Source: Ctena decussata
Taxonomy: Eukaryota; Mollusca; Bivalvia; Lucinida; Lucinidae
Assembly: GCA_963989385.1 (NCBI GenBank)
Contig: OZ022507.1
Span: forward strand, 53,827,400 to 53,891,399
Reading direction: 5' to 3'
Length of the DNA: 64,000 nt
This document shows positions 1 through 11,461 of the stretch, in pieces (positions within the stretch are counted from its first letter, which is position 1; each line of letters begins with the position of its first letter). The position numbers and the translations under genes were made by a program. Under the pieces are notes generated by a model. The model did no database searches. It saw nothing but the letters and a program-made list of their open reading frames with translations, and was not told the origin of the DNA.

Positions 1-373
1 GTAATTCTATGTAGAATATGCAAAATATTGGTAGAAGAAAAGTGAGTTACGACTTGTTCGGCCATTGCATTTAACAGCTGTCGCCATGATGTGGCGTTAA
101 TAAAAGGTTACGTGGATCAATCGAAATGTTTGATTACCTTGATAATGTCACATGATCAAATTGTCGGTTATTGGTATTAAAGCTAGTCGTTCTAACAGGT
201 TTGTCTTAGGGCAGTTAGAGGCAAGCGTAAATAATAATACTCGTATTCGTTTACCTTTGAAAAAGTATATATTGTCAGTCAGTCCTCTGCAAAGATTCTA
301 GACAAAAAAAAAAAAGGTTTGCTAGCAGTGGATCGTTTTTTATGTAAAAGAAAACATTAAAACCCATCCTAAA

Positions 374-529
374 TATGGCCAAGAAATGGAAACTGAGGTT
401 GTTTGGCCACGTCTAAAGATTTTCTGGTTTGGCAAAGATGATTCCACAGGGATCAGTGAAAGGAAGAACAGGTGGACAGAAAAAGAGGGGGGAGACAACA
501 TAATTACAAAGTGGACAGGGACAAATGAC
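374..529 (+). pseudogene. LINE reverse transcriptase C-terminal fragment
   Basis: The reading KKWKLRLFGHV, stop, RFSGLAKMIPQGSVKG matches the tail of non-LTR retrotransposon polyproteins (…RWFGHVSRSSGLAKTILQG…) and the copy at 51281-51673. It has an internal stop and is interrupted at 530 by a MITE; the 3' end resumes at about 782. Confidence 0.7.
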
Positions 530-771
530 GGGTCTCCATAAGGCCCATTTCGTGTCTAGAATAGATTTCCTTTAAAACTTTGTATGTATTGGCTCCTGAT
601 TGACGAAATATTAGATTGCACAGAAATCAGTTAAGCTTGATATGCACGATCTAAGTGGGTGGGGTAATTTCACATGATATTTCGCCAATCATGAGCAAAT
701 ACATAGTACTTATAACAAACAAAGTCTGAAGGAAATCTATTCTAGCAACGAAATGGGCCTTATGGAGACCC
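530..771. mobile_element. MITE inserted in a LINE fragment
   Basis: The ends gggtctccataaggccca and its complement are inverted and continue for about 40 bp (…cgaaatgggcc…, …agaatagatttcct…). The inner part is also partly palindromic around about 650. It has no coding capacity and splits one LINE 3' end into 374-529 and 782-890. Target duplication not clear. Confidence 0.75.
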
Positions 772-781
772 GCCCTTTTAC

Positions 782-890
782 CAGCACAACTAGGGCAGCT
801 GAAGACAGGACTAGGTGGAAAGGGATTGTTGTTCAGTTATCTGTGGCGGTCTAATGATCTTTTCAGCTTATGGGATAGACTAGACAAGGC
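782..890 (+). mobile_element. LINE 3' end, distal part
   Basis: Begins with caactagggcagctgaagac and ends gggatagactagac, the same 3' terminus as at 62335-62445 (plus) and 51224-51320 (minus). Non-coding remnant continuing the fragment at 374-529. Confidence 0.7.
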
Positions 891-1555
891 AATATCATTT
901 CATCCGACCGGTATAACGTAAGTCGAAAAGTAAGCTATGTGTGCTTTTTAGTGATGCGATAACATATTAACGAGTAGCAACGCCTGAAATTTGACTTTGT
1001 CGCTTCCAAATCGGCCATCTGTACAGACATGTCAGAGTCCTCATTTTTCACTTTTCAGGTAACTGATAGTTCATAGATTGATTCTCTAAAGATGTATGAC
1101 TCTGATCAGACTGTGGTTATGTGCACGCTGGTCTTAGTCTTCGTTATTTTTGGCAATGACGAAGGTTCCTTTACACGCCACGCCATTATTTTTTTTCGTC
1201 TCACGGGAAAGTATCGTATGCCAAAGCGTATTTGCCTGTGCATCTAAGCAGTTTGATCAAAGTCGTCCCTTATGCATATCTTATGCATCCTGGAAGATCT
1301 AAAAGTGTGACTATTGAAAGTTATTTTCGCACATAGCTTAAAAGTCCAGTTCTTGCAGCAACAGACAAACTCAAAAGAATTACCAAAGGGACACAAGTTT
1401 TGAAAGCGAAGGTTGTACAGTGATAACCAGATTGTCGATTGCTGATCCAGACTGTTAACCGTTCGTTCTTTGATTGGGTACACGTGCTCGTTTTCAAAAC
1501 AACACTTGTTACAATATATTAATGTTACTTGGTGCACTTTCAGGGAAAGCAACAC
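891..1555. other. No feature recognised
   Basis: AT-rich single-copy sequence. The open frame on the minus strand at 1244-1555 has no family resemblance and no clear splice context. Confidence 0.4.
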
Positions 1556-1557
1556 TG

Positions 1558-1720
1558 TTCATTCCTTTTGTTTCCCTTCTCAATGAGGGTCTATTCTTAA
1601 AGGGAAAGAATTTGCTCTTCTAGGAGCAAATTCTTTCCTTTAAGATAAGGCCCGACTTTTTAAGGGACTTTGCCCTTTTGGGAAGGAAACAGACAGCCAC
1701 AAAAATGTTCGGCTTGAAAA
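1558..1720. repeat. Hairpin repeat family (copy 1)
   Basis: Contains agaatttgctcttctaggag with its inverted partner gcaaattctttcctttaag, then a ggactttgcc…gggaaggaaacag segment. The same layout recurs near 17160, 19560 (minus), 22615, 27640, 44405 and 62925. Confidence 0.6.
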
Positions 1721-1776
1721 AAAGGCGAAAGAACCTGGTTGAGTTCCTATACATGTATATATATTGCTTAGATGGT

Positions 1777-2776
1777 TATACCCCCGGCATACGAAGTATG
1801 TCGAGGGGTATTTAGTTTTCGTCTTTCCGTCCGTCTGTTCGTCCGTCTTTCCGTCCGTCCGTCCGTCCGTTAACCCGTCCGTCCGTCCCACCATGTGTTA
1901 CTTAACATTTGCGTTAAAGTTTTGCGTTAAGTTTTTTATTTTGCTTCTGTTGACCAGAACTTGTTCATAGATGCTTATTATTTTAGTAGAGGATGAAAAC
2001 TAATAAATTCGCATCATCTAGATGCTGCTGCTGGCCTAAGGTCAAGGTCACAAACTTTGAAGTTTGTAGAATAGCTGTGTTAAAGTTTTGCGTTAAGTTT
2101 CTGCTTTTGCTCTGTTTTTCTGAAAGACTTAATTGTAACTTATTCATATGTGCTAAGTGTTAGTACAGGAAAGTGCATATTAGTTTGCATCATCTGGATG
2201 CTGCTGCTGGCCCAAGGTCAAGGTCACAGACTTTGAATATCATACAATAGCTGCGTTAAAGTTTTGTGTTAAGTTGTTTTTATGCTTATATTTTGAATAT
2301 ACTTGAATTGAACCTTTTTAGGTGTACTTCTAGGTTGAAATGAATTAACTGACATCATCTGGATGCCCTTTCTGACCTAATGTCAAGGTCGCAGACTTTG
2401 AAAATTGTAAAACTATACTATTTGCGTTAAAGTTTAATGTTAATTCATATTATTTGCTTATAGTTTGAATATACTTCAATGAAACCTTTTATATGCTGCT
2501 AGGTTGAAACTGATTTGTTGACATCATCCGGATGCTGCTGCAGACTTAAGGTCAAGGCCACAGACATAGAATTTTTTGTAAATTTGTGTTGAAACTTTAT
2601 GTTAAATTTGTATGTCTTTTTCCTTATGCAAATTTTAAATGGAACCTTTTGGCTTTCATCTATATGCCTTTCACTGGGCTTGTTATAAAATTTCCACCTG
2701 TGTGTCTGTTGGTTAACATTTGCTTCTAAGCTTGGTATTAAATGTGTTAACAGGAATGGCGCTGGCCGGGGGTATA
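1777..2776. mobile_element. Non-autonomous element with 12-bp TIRs and tandem core
   Basis: The ends tatacccccggc (1777-1788) and gccgggggtata (2765-2776) are perfect inverted repeats. Inside the left end are a short hairpin (catacgaagtatg) and a (cgtc)n run (1820-1890). Then come about four diverged units of roughly 155 bp, each with ggatgctgctgctgg and ggtcaaggtcacaga. No ORF. This layout resembles bivalve pearl/Helentron-associated elements; the assignment is inference. Confidence 0.65.
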
Positions 2777-3969
2777 CGTGAGCTCCTGCTAACTTGCTCT
2801 AGTTTACAGACGTTCCATCTCGTTAGTTTGATTTTTCATATATATATTCCTATATCTTAGATTTTTTCATTGAAGAGCCATCACTTTCGGATACCTGAAT
2901 TTTTCGTGTCTGTTACTTTTTCTCTACCAATATTTGGTCTTCTTTGTTTGACATGTTTATTTGTTGAAAAATAAAAAAAGAAAGAAAAAAAGTAACATAA
3001 TACGAGGTTGAAATAAAACTAAACATGACTGATTTACATGTATAGGTCTGCATTTCTACTATGGTGGTATGCTCTCATTGTCATTGTCAGTCTGCTTTCT
3101 GTTGGTTGTTGATGTTTTGTACATTATTTTGGAAGACAATCAATTCCAAGAAAGTATGTCAGTTTTCCCCGTGTCTCGCAGTACTATCCGACGTTCAAGA
3201 GACTATTAATTATATAATGACATCATTGAATAAAAGAGAAGTACGGCTTTATTTACTGCAATTGGTGGGTTTCACACAATTCATAAAATGACAGCAAAAG
3301 GTCGCGTATTTTTTATCGTTCCTCATATATCACAAAATATACTGTGTACTGTCGCAAATTTTTAAAGTTATCCAATCAGACGCCGAGTTAAATTCGTAAG
3401 TAATTTACAATTTAATGTTTTTGAGAGGAAATAGGGCAGCACGGATTTATTTGAAATTAAATTAATCAAAAACTGAAAACACCTCTTACCCACTTTGAAG
3501 AGTAAAAAAACTAAAAGGATAGGCAATTATCAGGAAGTTTAAGTGGTAAGAGTATCCAAATCATAAGTCCTAACTCGTAAATCATATTAACACTGACAAT
3601 TACGAAATACGAGGTACATTTAAGAAATAGTGTAAATAAGTTTGCTTTTCATAGGAATGTTGACCGGTTCTTTAAATTCATATCTTAACTTTTAGGTTTA
3701 CATAACAACTACTGGCCTACACTGGAAAAACGAGACACTAGTATTTTCTTCAAAATTTGCCTTGACAATCGTTGATAGGTTAAGGACACTGTGTAGAAAC
3801 GGACGGAATATTCATGTGAAGACGAATTCATGTTTTTCTTTACTCTGGATACAAGCAGCTCTAGCTTGATACCTATATTATCTGTTATACTGAAAGTATT
3901 GCAGTTTAAAAATCATTGTACATGTATCAGCTTTGCTAGAACATAAGATTCACCTTGCAAGATCGTCTA
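2777..3969. other. No gene recognised
   Basis: AT-rich non-coding sequence. The plus-strand open frame 3061-3291 has no recognisable domain and no supporting signals. Confidence 0.4.
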
Positions 3970-4293
3970 ATCATTTAACAATGCCCTTTTATTGATGAGT
4001 TTATTAGTTTATAAAAGTCTCATCCTGGTGTACAACATCACATACATATATACATATTACAAAATAGAAATACACCAACCCATTCAATATAGAATTATAA
4101 GAGACTATCACAGCAGTACTTATTTACAAGCATAATCAATATAGAATTAATATTAGAACCATTACTGAAAGATATACACAGTCTATCACACGCTCAACTC
4201 AGCAGGAAGCAATCCGACCGAAGAAACTCGTGGTACACCACCACACACGCACAAGGAACCAGAAGACCGATCCTGTGAGCCATCACGTACTGC
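3970..4293 (-). other. Possible 3' UTR with two AATAAA signals
   Basis: Follows the stop codon of the putative terminal exon. It is AT-rich with two consensus polyadenylation hexamers 12 bp apart near its end. No other structure was seen. Confidence 0.35.
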
Positions 4294-4373
4294 CTAAACA
4301 AGGAACTGGTACAAGAGCGTCAAATACTTCTCCGCGTACCACTCCCGCATCTCGAGGAACGTCACTTCCTGCG
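4294..4373 (-). CDS. Possible terminal exon of an unidentified gene (25 codons plus stop)
   Basis: Minus-strand acceptor acattttaatttag is followed by an open segment encoding QEVTFLEMREWYAEKYLTLL and five more residues, then TAG. It is GC-richer than its surroundings. Two AATAAA signals lie 290-310 nt downstream (plus 4000-4005 and 3988-3993), as expected for a last exon with a 3' UTR. I do not recognise the protein and cannot connect an upstream exon; it enters with two bases of a split codon. It could also be a processed or transposon-borne fragment. Confidence 0.4.
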
Positions 4374-6392
4374 CTAAATTAAAATGTAACTTGTTGAAAC
4401 TTCGATATTGAGGTCAATTAAGGTGAATGTGAACATTTGATGACAGATATGAAACAAAAATATGTAAAATTTAATTCGCCATGCTTGTTTTCTGTCATAA
4501 ATAATCGTTTACGGCACTTAATGATCTCCTGTCAGTGGCCTACCTAATTTTTTTACGATGTTTCCCTACCCACCCACATATTTCAATGTCCGTTTGTCAT
4601 AAACATGTAACAAGTCTTTCAAGTCTTTATGTATGAATGCTCTTTCAATATGCCCCTCTAATTTTTTAAATTAAAGAAAGTTAAATATATTAGGCCTGTG
4701 TATTGCCATTAGAAGATAATTTCATTTTATTGTTTTGTATTTTACATGAATTGCTGCTACTTTGCAACTTTCGGCGTGGAGTTTGCATACGTATCATCCT
4801 GTTTCATCAATGATTTGATGCAAGTCGTAACAAAATATAGTAACCTAATCATTTCAGTAACATTATGTCTGTCATTTGTTGAAATTGAATGTGAATTAGT
4901 CAAAAATCACAATTTATTGATATAATGCAATTATAATAACTTTGCATCTTTAACAACATAGCAGAGAAACAATTTCGTGTATGTTACTGGTTTAAAAACT
5001 GGAAAAGAGTTCTGTATAACTTTCTTATTGTACATTGTAAGGACAGTATTACGCGTTTCTTCATTAAAATATATCATTTTCTCATTGAACAAACAGCAAT
5101 TATAGAACACAAGAGACTTTCTGTCAAAATGAACAGTTTCCAGGATAATCACCCTGATGACGTTTAAGCACGTGCTGTCATACATGGGTGACTTACAAAT
5201 TATTTTAACGCACACCATTCTAAAGCACTTGAAATTACATTTCCAATGATTCATAAAGCCACTGCTATCAGGGTTAGGCTACTCTGGAATCATGAACATT
5301 ATTTCTGAAATGCCCCTCGTATGTTAGAAACACAGGCATTGATCCCAATACAAAGTTGCTAATCGGTGGTCTTGAATAATGAGCACCACCTGTTATTACA
5401 TACTGCTCACAAAAAGTAAGGGATATTAAGACATTTAAGGCAGCAGAATTACGAAAAAAATGGATGACATTCAACTTTTAAAGTCATAAAACAAATATTC
5501 ATAGAGTCCTTCAGTATGAACTTTTAAATGTTTATGAACTTATATATGTTTAAGCTTGTCATGTGACCTATAGTAAATCGGAAGTAGACATAGGCTCGAC
5601 ACCCAAATTGCTCACTAATCCTGCAGAGCAACGCCTCAATACAATTATCTTAATTGAAACAGACGCCCAGTGCTTCAGTGAACAAGATACAGATATTTTT
5701 TCATGCTGTTTTATCAAAAACGAAACGACAGGCGTAAACGATTGCATTGTGTGGGGTATTGTCTCACCGATAGTGACATTTGCATGAGCCCTACACCTTA
5801 CATACCGCAATAATTCCCATCCAAAGTGGGTCCTCTCAGTTCAGAACAATATGAAGAATTTTCATTAACACAGACCTTGAGGGTCAAAAAGAATTTTTTT
5901 AGCCGACGCGAAATTGAGGTTTAGACCTCATCGTCCTTTATGTGTTGCTTTAGGTCATGTGATCTGTTGTGTCTGTCCCTGTTTTAGCTGTATATTGTCG
6001 CTTGAATAGTGTTCTATCAATGTACAATAAATATCTAACCCAGACATGATTATTCTTCTTTTTACTCGATACTATGTCAAACTATTCCCTGCTTTTTATC
6101 TTCAGTATAATACACTTGCCGCATCTATGTATCTGTGGAATAAGTCAGTGAAAAAGAAAATCCGGAATTTGAAACCTTAACTATGCTTCGACTGAGGCCA
6201 TCAGGTCGGAAATAAGTTCTAGAGATCAACGACGTCATGGTGTCTTCCATAGAACTACAGCTCCGCTTTGCGATAATCCTGTGTCAGCCGTTTACTATTG
6301 AGTAGCTTCCCTCTTTGAATAAGTTTTGATACACTGTGTATTTGGAACGTTCAAGAACTAACACAATTAGATTCCGTATCCCGCCCGCAAAG
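4374..6392. other. No gene recognised
   Basis: AT-rich. Overlapping open frames at 5563-5810 on both strands and at 4931-5254 (minus) have no domain or clear splice sites. This is the intron or upstream side of the putative terminal exon at 4294-4373. Confidence 0.35.
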
Positions 6393-6672
6393 CCGGGCCG
6401 GTTAGCGCAATCGGTAGGGCACCTGACTCGTAGGTCAGAGGTCCTGGGTTTGAATCCCGGTCTGGCCACATACTTTCGTTTCTCCTTCCGCTGATTCAAG
6501 AAGGGCAGTTGTCAGTTACTGGCGAAAGTATGTGCACTTAGTACTGGTTAACCGCTTAGGAGGTTTAAGCCTGCCCAGGAATAGTGTGGTTAGGTTAACT
6601 GACCGTCCCGACATGACCTTAGTTGTTTACCGTGGACGTTAAGCATCAAATCAACCAACCAACCAACCAACC
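6393..6672 (+). mobile_element. tRNA-derived SINE with (aacc)n tail
   Basis: The head carries A-box-like ggttagcgcaatcggtag and B-box gggtttgaatccc with flanks resembling tRNA-Thr(CGT). The anticodon stem cannot fold with a normal 7-nt loop. A 190-bp tRNA-unrelated body follows, ending (aacc)n at 6650-6672. The tail and body mark it as a SINE, not a working tRNA gene. Pol III promoter boxes are intact. Confidence 0.75.
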
Positions 6673-6682
6673 GCAAAACGAA

Positions 6683-7262
6683 AAGGGTTGCTTGGTCCAC
6701 CGGGGCTCAACTGGTGACCTTCTTTTGCTTCAGATTTCCAGTGGGGTTGTTTGGCAGGACAGGGATCTCCACCTGTAAGACGGCCCGTTGTATCTGTTGA
6801 GTCCTCGTCTTTGCTTCTTCATGGTGTTGAAATTTGATTTATGTGTTTACCGTGATGATTCATTGACGAGTTAGAGGGTTATCATGCGAACCGAACAACC
6901 AACTAAATGTTTTGTACCACTTCAGTAACTGAGGGTGAGGTTGGGCCTGTAAAATCGATTTAAGCCCCCCAGTAATTCATTACTGACCGTTCCAAGGCGG
7001 TAGTTCTGTTGTGGTTCTCTGTTGCCTGTTTTTGGTGTCAGAGTTTCTGTGATGTTTTACCTTATGTATGTTCTTATTATTTTTGGTTCGGTTTGGGTTG
7101 CTGAGTGGCCACCTTTTGGGAACAAGCTGCTCACTCGGTTGGCCATATGTTCTCTGTATCTTGATTATTTGTAATCTTAGCTGTTTCCAACTATGGTTTG
7201 AGGGCTGGATTTGGATTTTGATTGTTTCAGTTCCTGGTCTTTGCATACTTTTTACTTTTACC
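6683..7262 (+). mobile_element. 5'-truncated Penelope-like element, 3' tail only
   Basis: Almost base-for-base identical to the reverse complement of 35686-36262, the 3' untranslated region following the reverse transcriptase at 36300-37415. Only scattered single-base differences are visible. The lack of coding sequence upstream is a 5' truncation typical of target-primed retrotransposition. Confidence 0.8.
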
Positions 7263-7740
7263 ATAAGAATTCTAAGAATTGGGAAATCTGAAATCATTAC
7301 CGTAACTGTCCTAAAACCGATCAGTTTGTGATTTAATGTAGTTTGGCGTCTAATAAATGCAGAAGGAATGGCAAACAGTGTAGACCCTGATCAGGCTGCT
7401 TCTGAAATCAGACTGCTTATCTAGTTCTTGTTTGTGTTGCTATATCTGTTATTGATAAATTGTTTGTGATGTTGAGGATAGACCGGCGACCACCTACATT
7501 GGAAATGGCTGTTCACATGGCTGCCGCTAGTGATGTCTTTGGTTGTGATCAAGTTTGTGTTGTCTTTGACCCACATGCTGAATTGGGTGGGATCTGGGAT
7601 TGATTTGTGTCAGTTCCTGAGAATTTTCCTATTTACTTTTACTGTTTGCATAGACCTATCTGTCCCAAAAATTAGAAAATTACGATAAGACAAATTTAGT
7701 CTAGGCAAAACTCAAACATATATAAAATATTCTCATTTTT

Positions 7741-8575
7741 GTCTCGCCTGCGAAGCAGAGGCGAGACATAGGTATTGCTTTTCCGGTGTCGTCGGCGTCG
7801 TCGTCGTCGGCGTAAACTTTTGTCGAGTTTTTGCGTTTAGATCATTTTCTCAGAAACTATAAGGCCTAGAGCCATGAAACTTGGTTCATGCATACATCTG
7901 GAAGAGTAGGTCTCACAGCCATCATCAATATTGAGTCTTGACCTACATTTTACGGTTGACTGACTTTGCAAGTTTTTGTCAAGTTTTTGCTTTTAGGTCA
8001 TTTTCTCAGAAACTATAAGGCCTAGAGCCAAGAAACTTGGTTCATACATACATCTGAAACTGTTACAGTAGATCTCAAAGCCATCATCAATATTGAGTCT
8101 TGACCTACATTTTAAGGTTGACTGACTTTGCAAGTTTTTGTCAAGTTTTTGCGTGTATGTCATTTTCTCAGAATTTATAAGGCCTAGAGCCATGAAACTT
8201 GGTTCATGGGTAAGTCTGGAAGAGTAAATCTCAAAGTCATCATCAATATTGAGTCTTAATCTACATTTTACGGTTGACTGACTTTGCAAGTTTTGGTCGC
8301 ATTTAGGTCTGTTTCTCTGAAACTGTAAGGGCTAGAGCCATGAAACTTGGGTCATGCATTCATCTAGAAGAGGAGAGCTCAAAGTCATCATCCATATCGA
8401 GTCTTGACCTACATTTTATGTTTGATTCAAGTTTTAACGTTTAGATCTGTTTCTCAGAAATTATTAGGGCTAGAGCCAAGAAACTTGGCTCATGCATACA
8501 TCTTTGCTCATTGAGCTCTGTTTTTGTGACAAAGCGCTAGCAGGCGAGACACCGCATTCCGCGGAATTCTTGTGT
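7741..8575. mobile_element. Element with palindromic ends and five tandem units
   Basis: The left end is a perfect hairpin (gtctcgcctg…aggcgagac), then a (tcg)n microsatellite (7788-7815). About five units of 155 bp follow, sharing ctcagaaactataaggccta and tcatcatcaatattgagtc. The right end is caggcgagacaccgc. Non-coding; the open frame at 7993-8289 is just tandem units read through. Same general design as 1777-2776 but unrelated in sequence. Confidence 0.7.
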
Positions 8576-8934
8576 ATAATATTATAATTTCATCAAAATA
8601 CTATAATTACTCCCAGCAGATCCTAACACTGGAGCAACTTCGATTATCTGTCATACTTCATGTATAATTCTGTATTTTTCATCGGTGGGATATACCGCGA
8701 GAGTATACGCGTGATGTAAATACCAGTGCTCAAGAAGATTTTCCAGCGTGTATCTACGGCCGTGTGGCTTTAATATGGAATACGGAGTGGGAGGTTGTAA
8801 TAGAAAAGTCAGTACCGAAATCACTGTTCGGCATCACGAAGCCTGCCGACGACTTTTATATCCGCACCTAACACCTATGACAGATACTCTTTCTTGTATA
8901 CCGTTTAACTGTTGAAGTGCATACGTTTAGCGGC

Positions 8935-9400
8935 TAACTTATTTTGAAAGACGCCGAATCTTTTGACAACAGACGTTTGCGTTCGGCGTGAGTTTGACAG
9001 ATGTCATTTGGCCGTCTGCCTGACGTCACTGTCTGAAAAGCCAACGTCCATTGACGACAAAAACATGTCTTATACCACCAAAGCATTGTCTACATAGTCT
9101 ATTCGCGTGACTTATGCTGGTTTTGGTCATGGATGACATAATGTTATTGAGACTAGAAGTATTGTTAATGGGTTTAAGTGTTGAAAGAAAATTATCATAA
9201 CATTTTAAAATTCATAATAATTATTGTAAACTTTTACTTTTATAAGAAGGTGATGCTTTTACCGACAGACGTTCGTTTAATTACAGTAACTTTCGGCGTA
9301 GAATAAACTGACGTCATTTGCGGGTTTATCATGGCATAGTCTAAAAACCCAACGTCATCAAACGATGTAGATACGTTGCGTCTTATATAACCAAAATATT
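8935..9400. repeat. Diverged direct duplication, about 310-bp period
   Basis: Both 8935-9100 and 9242-9400 contain acagacgtt…, ttcggcgt…, a gacgtcattt core, aaa-ccaacgtc and a cttatataacca tail in the same order. Similarity is moderate; function unknown. The second copy runs up to the exon-like segment at 9410. Confidence 0.5.
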
Positions 9401-9409
9401 GCGTTTTAC

Positions 9410-9509
9410 CTGCTGAACTCTCGGATTAAGCCACGAAGAACCCATTTTAACCATCATAGCATCGCAGCCCACTTGACCACCCAGTCCTTTTGTTTTAGTC
9501 TTGGTTCTT
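9410..9509 (-). CDS. Exon-like segment, unidentified
   Basis: An open minus-strand stretch reads KTKGLGGQVGCDAMMVKMG and then SSWLNPRVQQ before CAG|gtaaaa at 9409, a fair donor. Codon use is GC-richer than the flanks. The left boundary is uncertain: the frame stays open to about 9631, and an acceptor-like ttttgtattgttcag lies farther upstream. Product unknown. Its phase-0 end does not join directly to the phase-1 acceptor of the exon at 4294-4373. Confidence 0.22.
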
Positions 9510-9631
9510 GGTTTATTTCTTTCGTATGACAAACCGATATTCAATAAACATTGTGACATAAATACAAATATTATACAAAAGGGATCCAGAAGGAAGTCAA
9601 GAGACTTACTTGAATCTGTATCCCTGAACAA

Positions 9632-11158
9632 TACAAAAATACGAGGGTTGAGCCAGAGGTAATGTCGCTGCAGCTATAAAATCGTGTAGAATAAAGAGAG
9701 AGCAACAAAATTCCGTCTCCAATACCTTAATTTATTTGCATTTGGTCTGAAAATGTCATTAAAATACAGTGCACAGTAATAGACCTTTTTCACATTGTTA
9801 TCTCCCTTGCCGGCTCCTCTTCTATGGAGGTACGAATATTTACTTGGAAAGTAATATGGGGCAGTGATGATCTGGCCTGGCAGGAAGAGATGTCTTGGTG
9901 TTAGAAGTTTGAATATTTTTCGTGCGAAATAACCATTTAAATGAAATACGAATTGTGATTCCTTGCGTTTTTGAAAGAATGTTCAATTATAAATATTTAT
10001 TTAGGATAAAAAGTAGCTTTTGTTAAAAAAGTACAAAATAGCTGAGGCATATATCGGCTGCGCGGTACAAAACTTTGGTATAAAGTAGTTTTTTATCATT
10101 TAACATGTTTAAATACATTGTTAAATTACTTTTTAAATCATTAAAACATCACGCTTTCGATATAAGGAATATCAAAATAATGTTTCAGGACAGTATGTAC
10201 CAAACTATTTGTATCAAGAATAATCTAGTGGTATTAAAACCGGGACAGAAAAATTGCTAGCCACGGCAGTTTCTTTCGAGATGAAATCGGCCTCGCTCAT
10301 GATTGAATTAATTAAATCGTCGGTTTGTTTTTAATATTTTTGTTTTATCTTTTTGAAAACATATTTTGACTTTTAAACGGAACAAAATAGAACAACAAAT
10401 AAATAGCCGTAAACCGTCTAACCTGAACACAAGACAGATTCCGAATCTGGTCGCATCTTCATTATAAATTAACATGACATGCACAGATCTGTGGATGTGT
10501 CTGAATGTGTTTAAATAAATCATAAAGCCAAAATATAAAATGTATTGTCATACAAATTAGAATTGCATGAATATAAACATGTTTGGTTTGAATTACGGAA
10601 ACATGAATAGCTGAACATTAGCGTCACACATGGACACAGGGGCCTAGCTACATTATTTTGCTTAATAATTTGTATTCAATTGAATGACTGCATATTTTAT
10701 CGTTATTATAAAATTTCTACCGTTTAATTAATCGCAACAACAATTTGTTTTGTTTTTGATAACAGTCGGCATCAGCCGATAGCAAGTATCCGCTAATTAT
10801 GCGATATCAATAGCACCCACTAAAGTGTGAAATACTGTCGGCGGTTTCAACGTATTACATGCTCCGTTGATTGCGTTTATTGTCAATAAATAAGTGATAG
10901 TGTATGTCTACCCTTCTGATAATAAGCAAAAAATAAAAATAAAAAAACACAAGACTATTTACATGCTAATTTGGGAGATTATTTCATTTGTTGAATGTTA
11001 AGTTTAACTTATTCATTTTGTTTCGATTGAAAAATTTCAACCGCATACATGAATGATTTTTACTTAGTTAAGACTTCATTCAAAAAAAGCAAAAAAAAAA
11101 AAAAAAAAAAGAAAGCGTATTTCAATAAATTAATAGATAAATAAATAAATAACCTGTA
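9632..11158. other. No gene recognised
   Basis: AT-rich non-coding sequence with an A-run at 11091-11110. The minus-strand frame at 10308-10523 is not family-like. Confidence 0.4.
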
Positions 11159-11159
11159 T

Positions 11160-11461
11160 TTGATCTCTTAAAAGGTAAAGGTAAAGGTTTCCTATAGCCT
11201 AATAGCCGTAGGGGCAGTGGGGGTTAGAGACCCACTGTATCTTGGGCACAGCTGATGAAAGGCGGAGCCCATCCCTCTCCTTTCGCTGCCTTATCCTTCC
11301 CTGATTCGAAAAAGGTACCCATTTACTGCTGGGTTGACAGAGAGAGTTTTCCAGTCATCGTATGGCGACAGTGAGCCGCGAACTCACGACCTTACGGTGA
11401 CTTTCTGCACAATAGCCGAGCCACTCTAACCACTCGACTACGGCGCCTCTTGATCTCTTAA
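11160..11461 (-). mobile_element. tRNA-derived SINE with 12-bp target-site duplication
   Basis: Target duplication ttgatctcttaa at 11160-11171 and 11450-11461. On the minus strand the element starts gaggcgccgtagtcgagtgg (A-box, Ser/Leu-type tRNA look), has B-box gtcgtgagttcgcggctc, and ends in a short (ggtaaa)n tail. The same family occurs at 26778-27014 (plus) and 48485-48785 (minus, longer). Confidence 0.88.

Noticed and set aside
1640..1970. Open frames across the (cgtc)n run on both strands
   Set aside because: Microsatellite-encoded residues inside a mobile element.
4931..5254. 107-codon minus-strand open frame
   Set aside because: AT-rich, no domain, no splice context; length is within chance for this composition.
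6393..6468. Functional tRNA-Thr(CGT) gene
   Set aside because: The anticodon stem does not form with a 7-nt loop and a SINE body with an (aacc)n tail follows directly.
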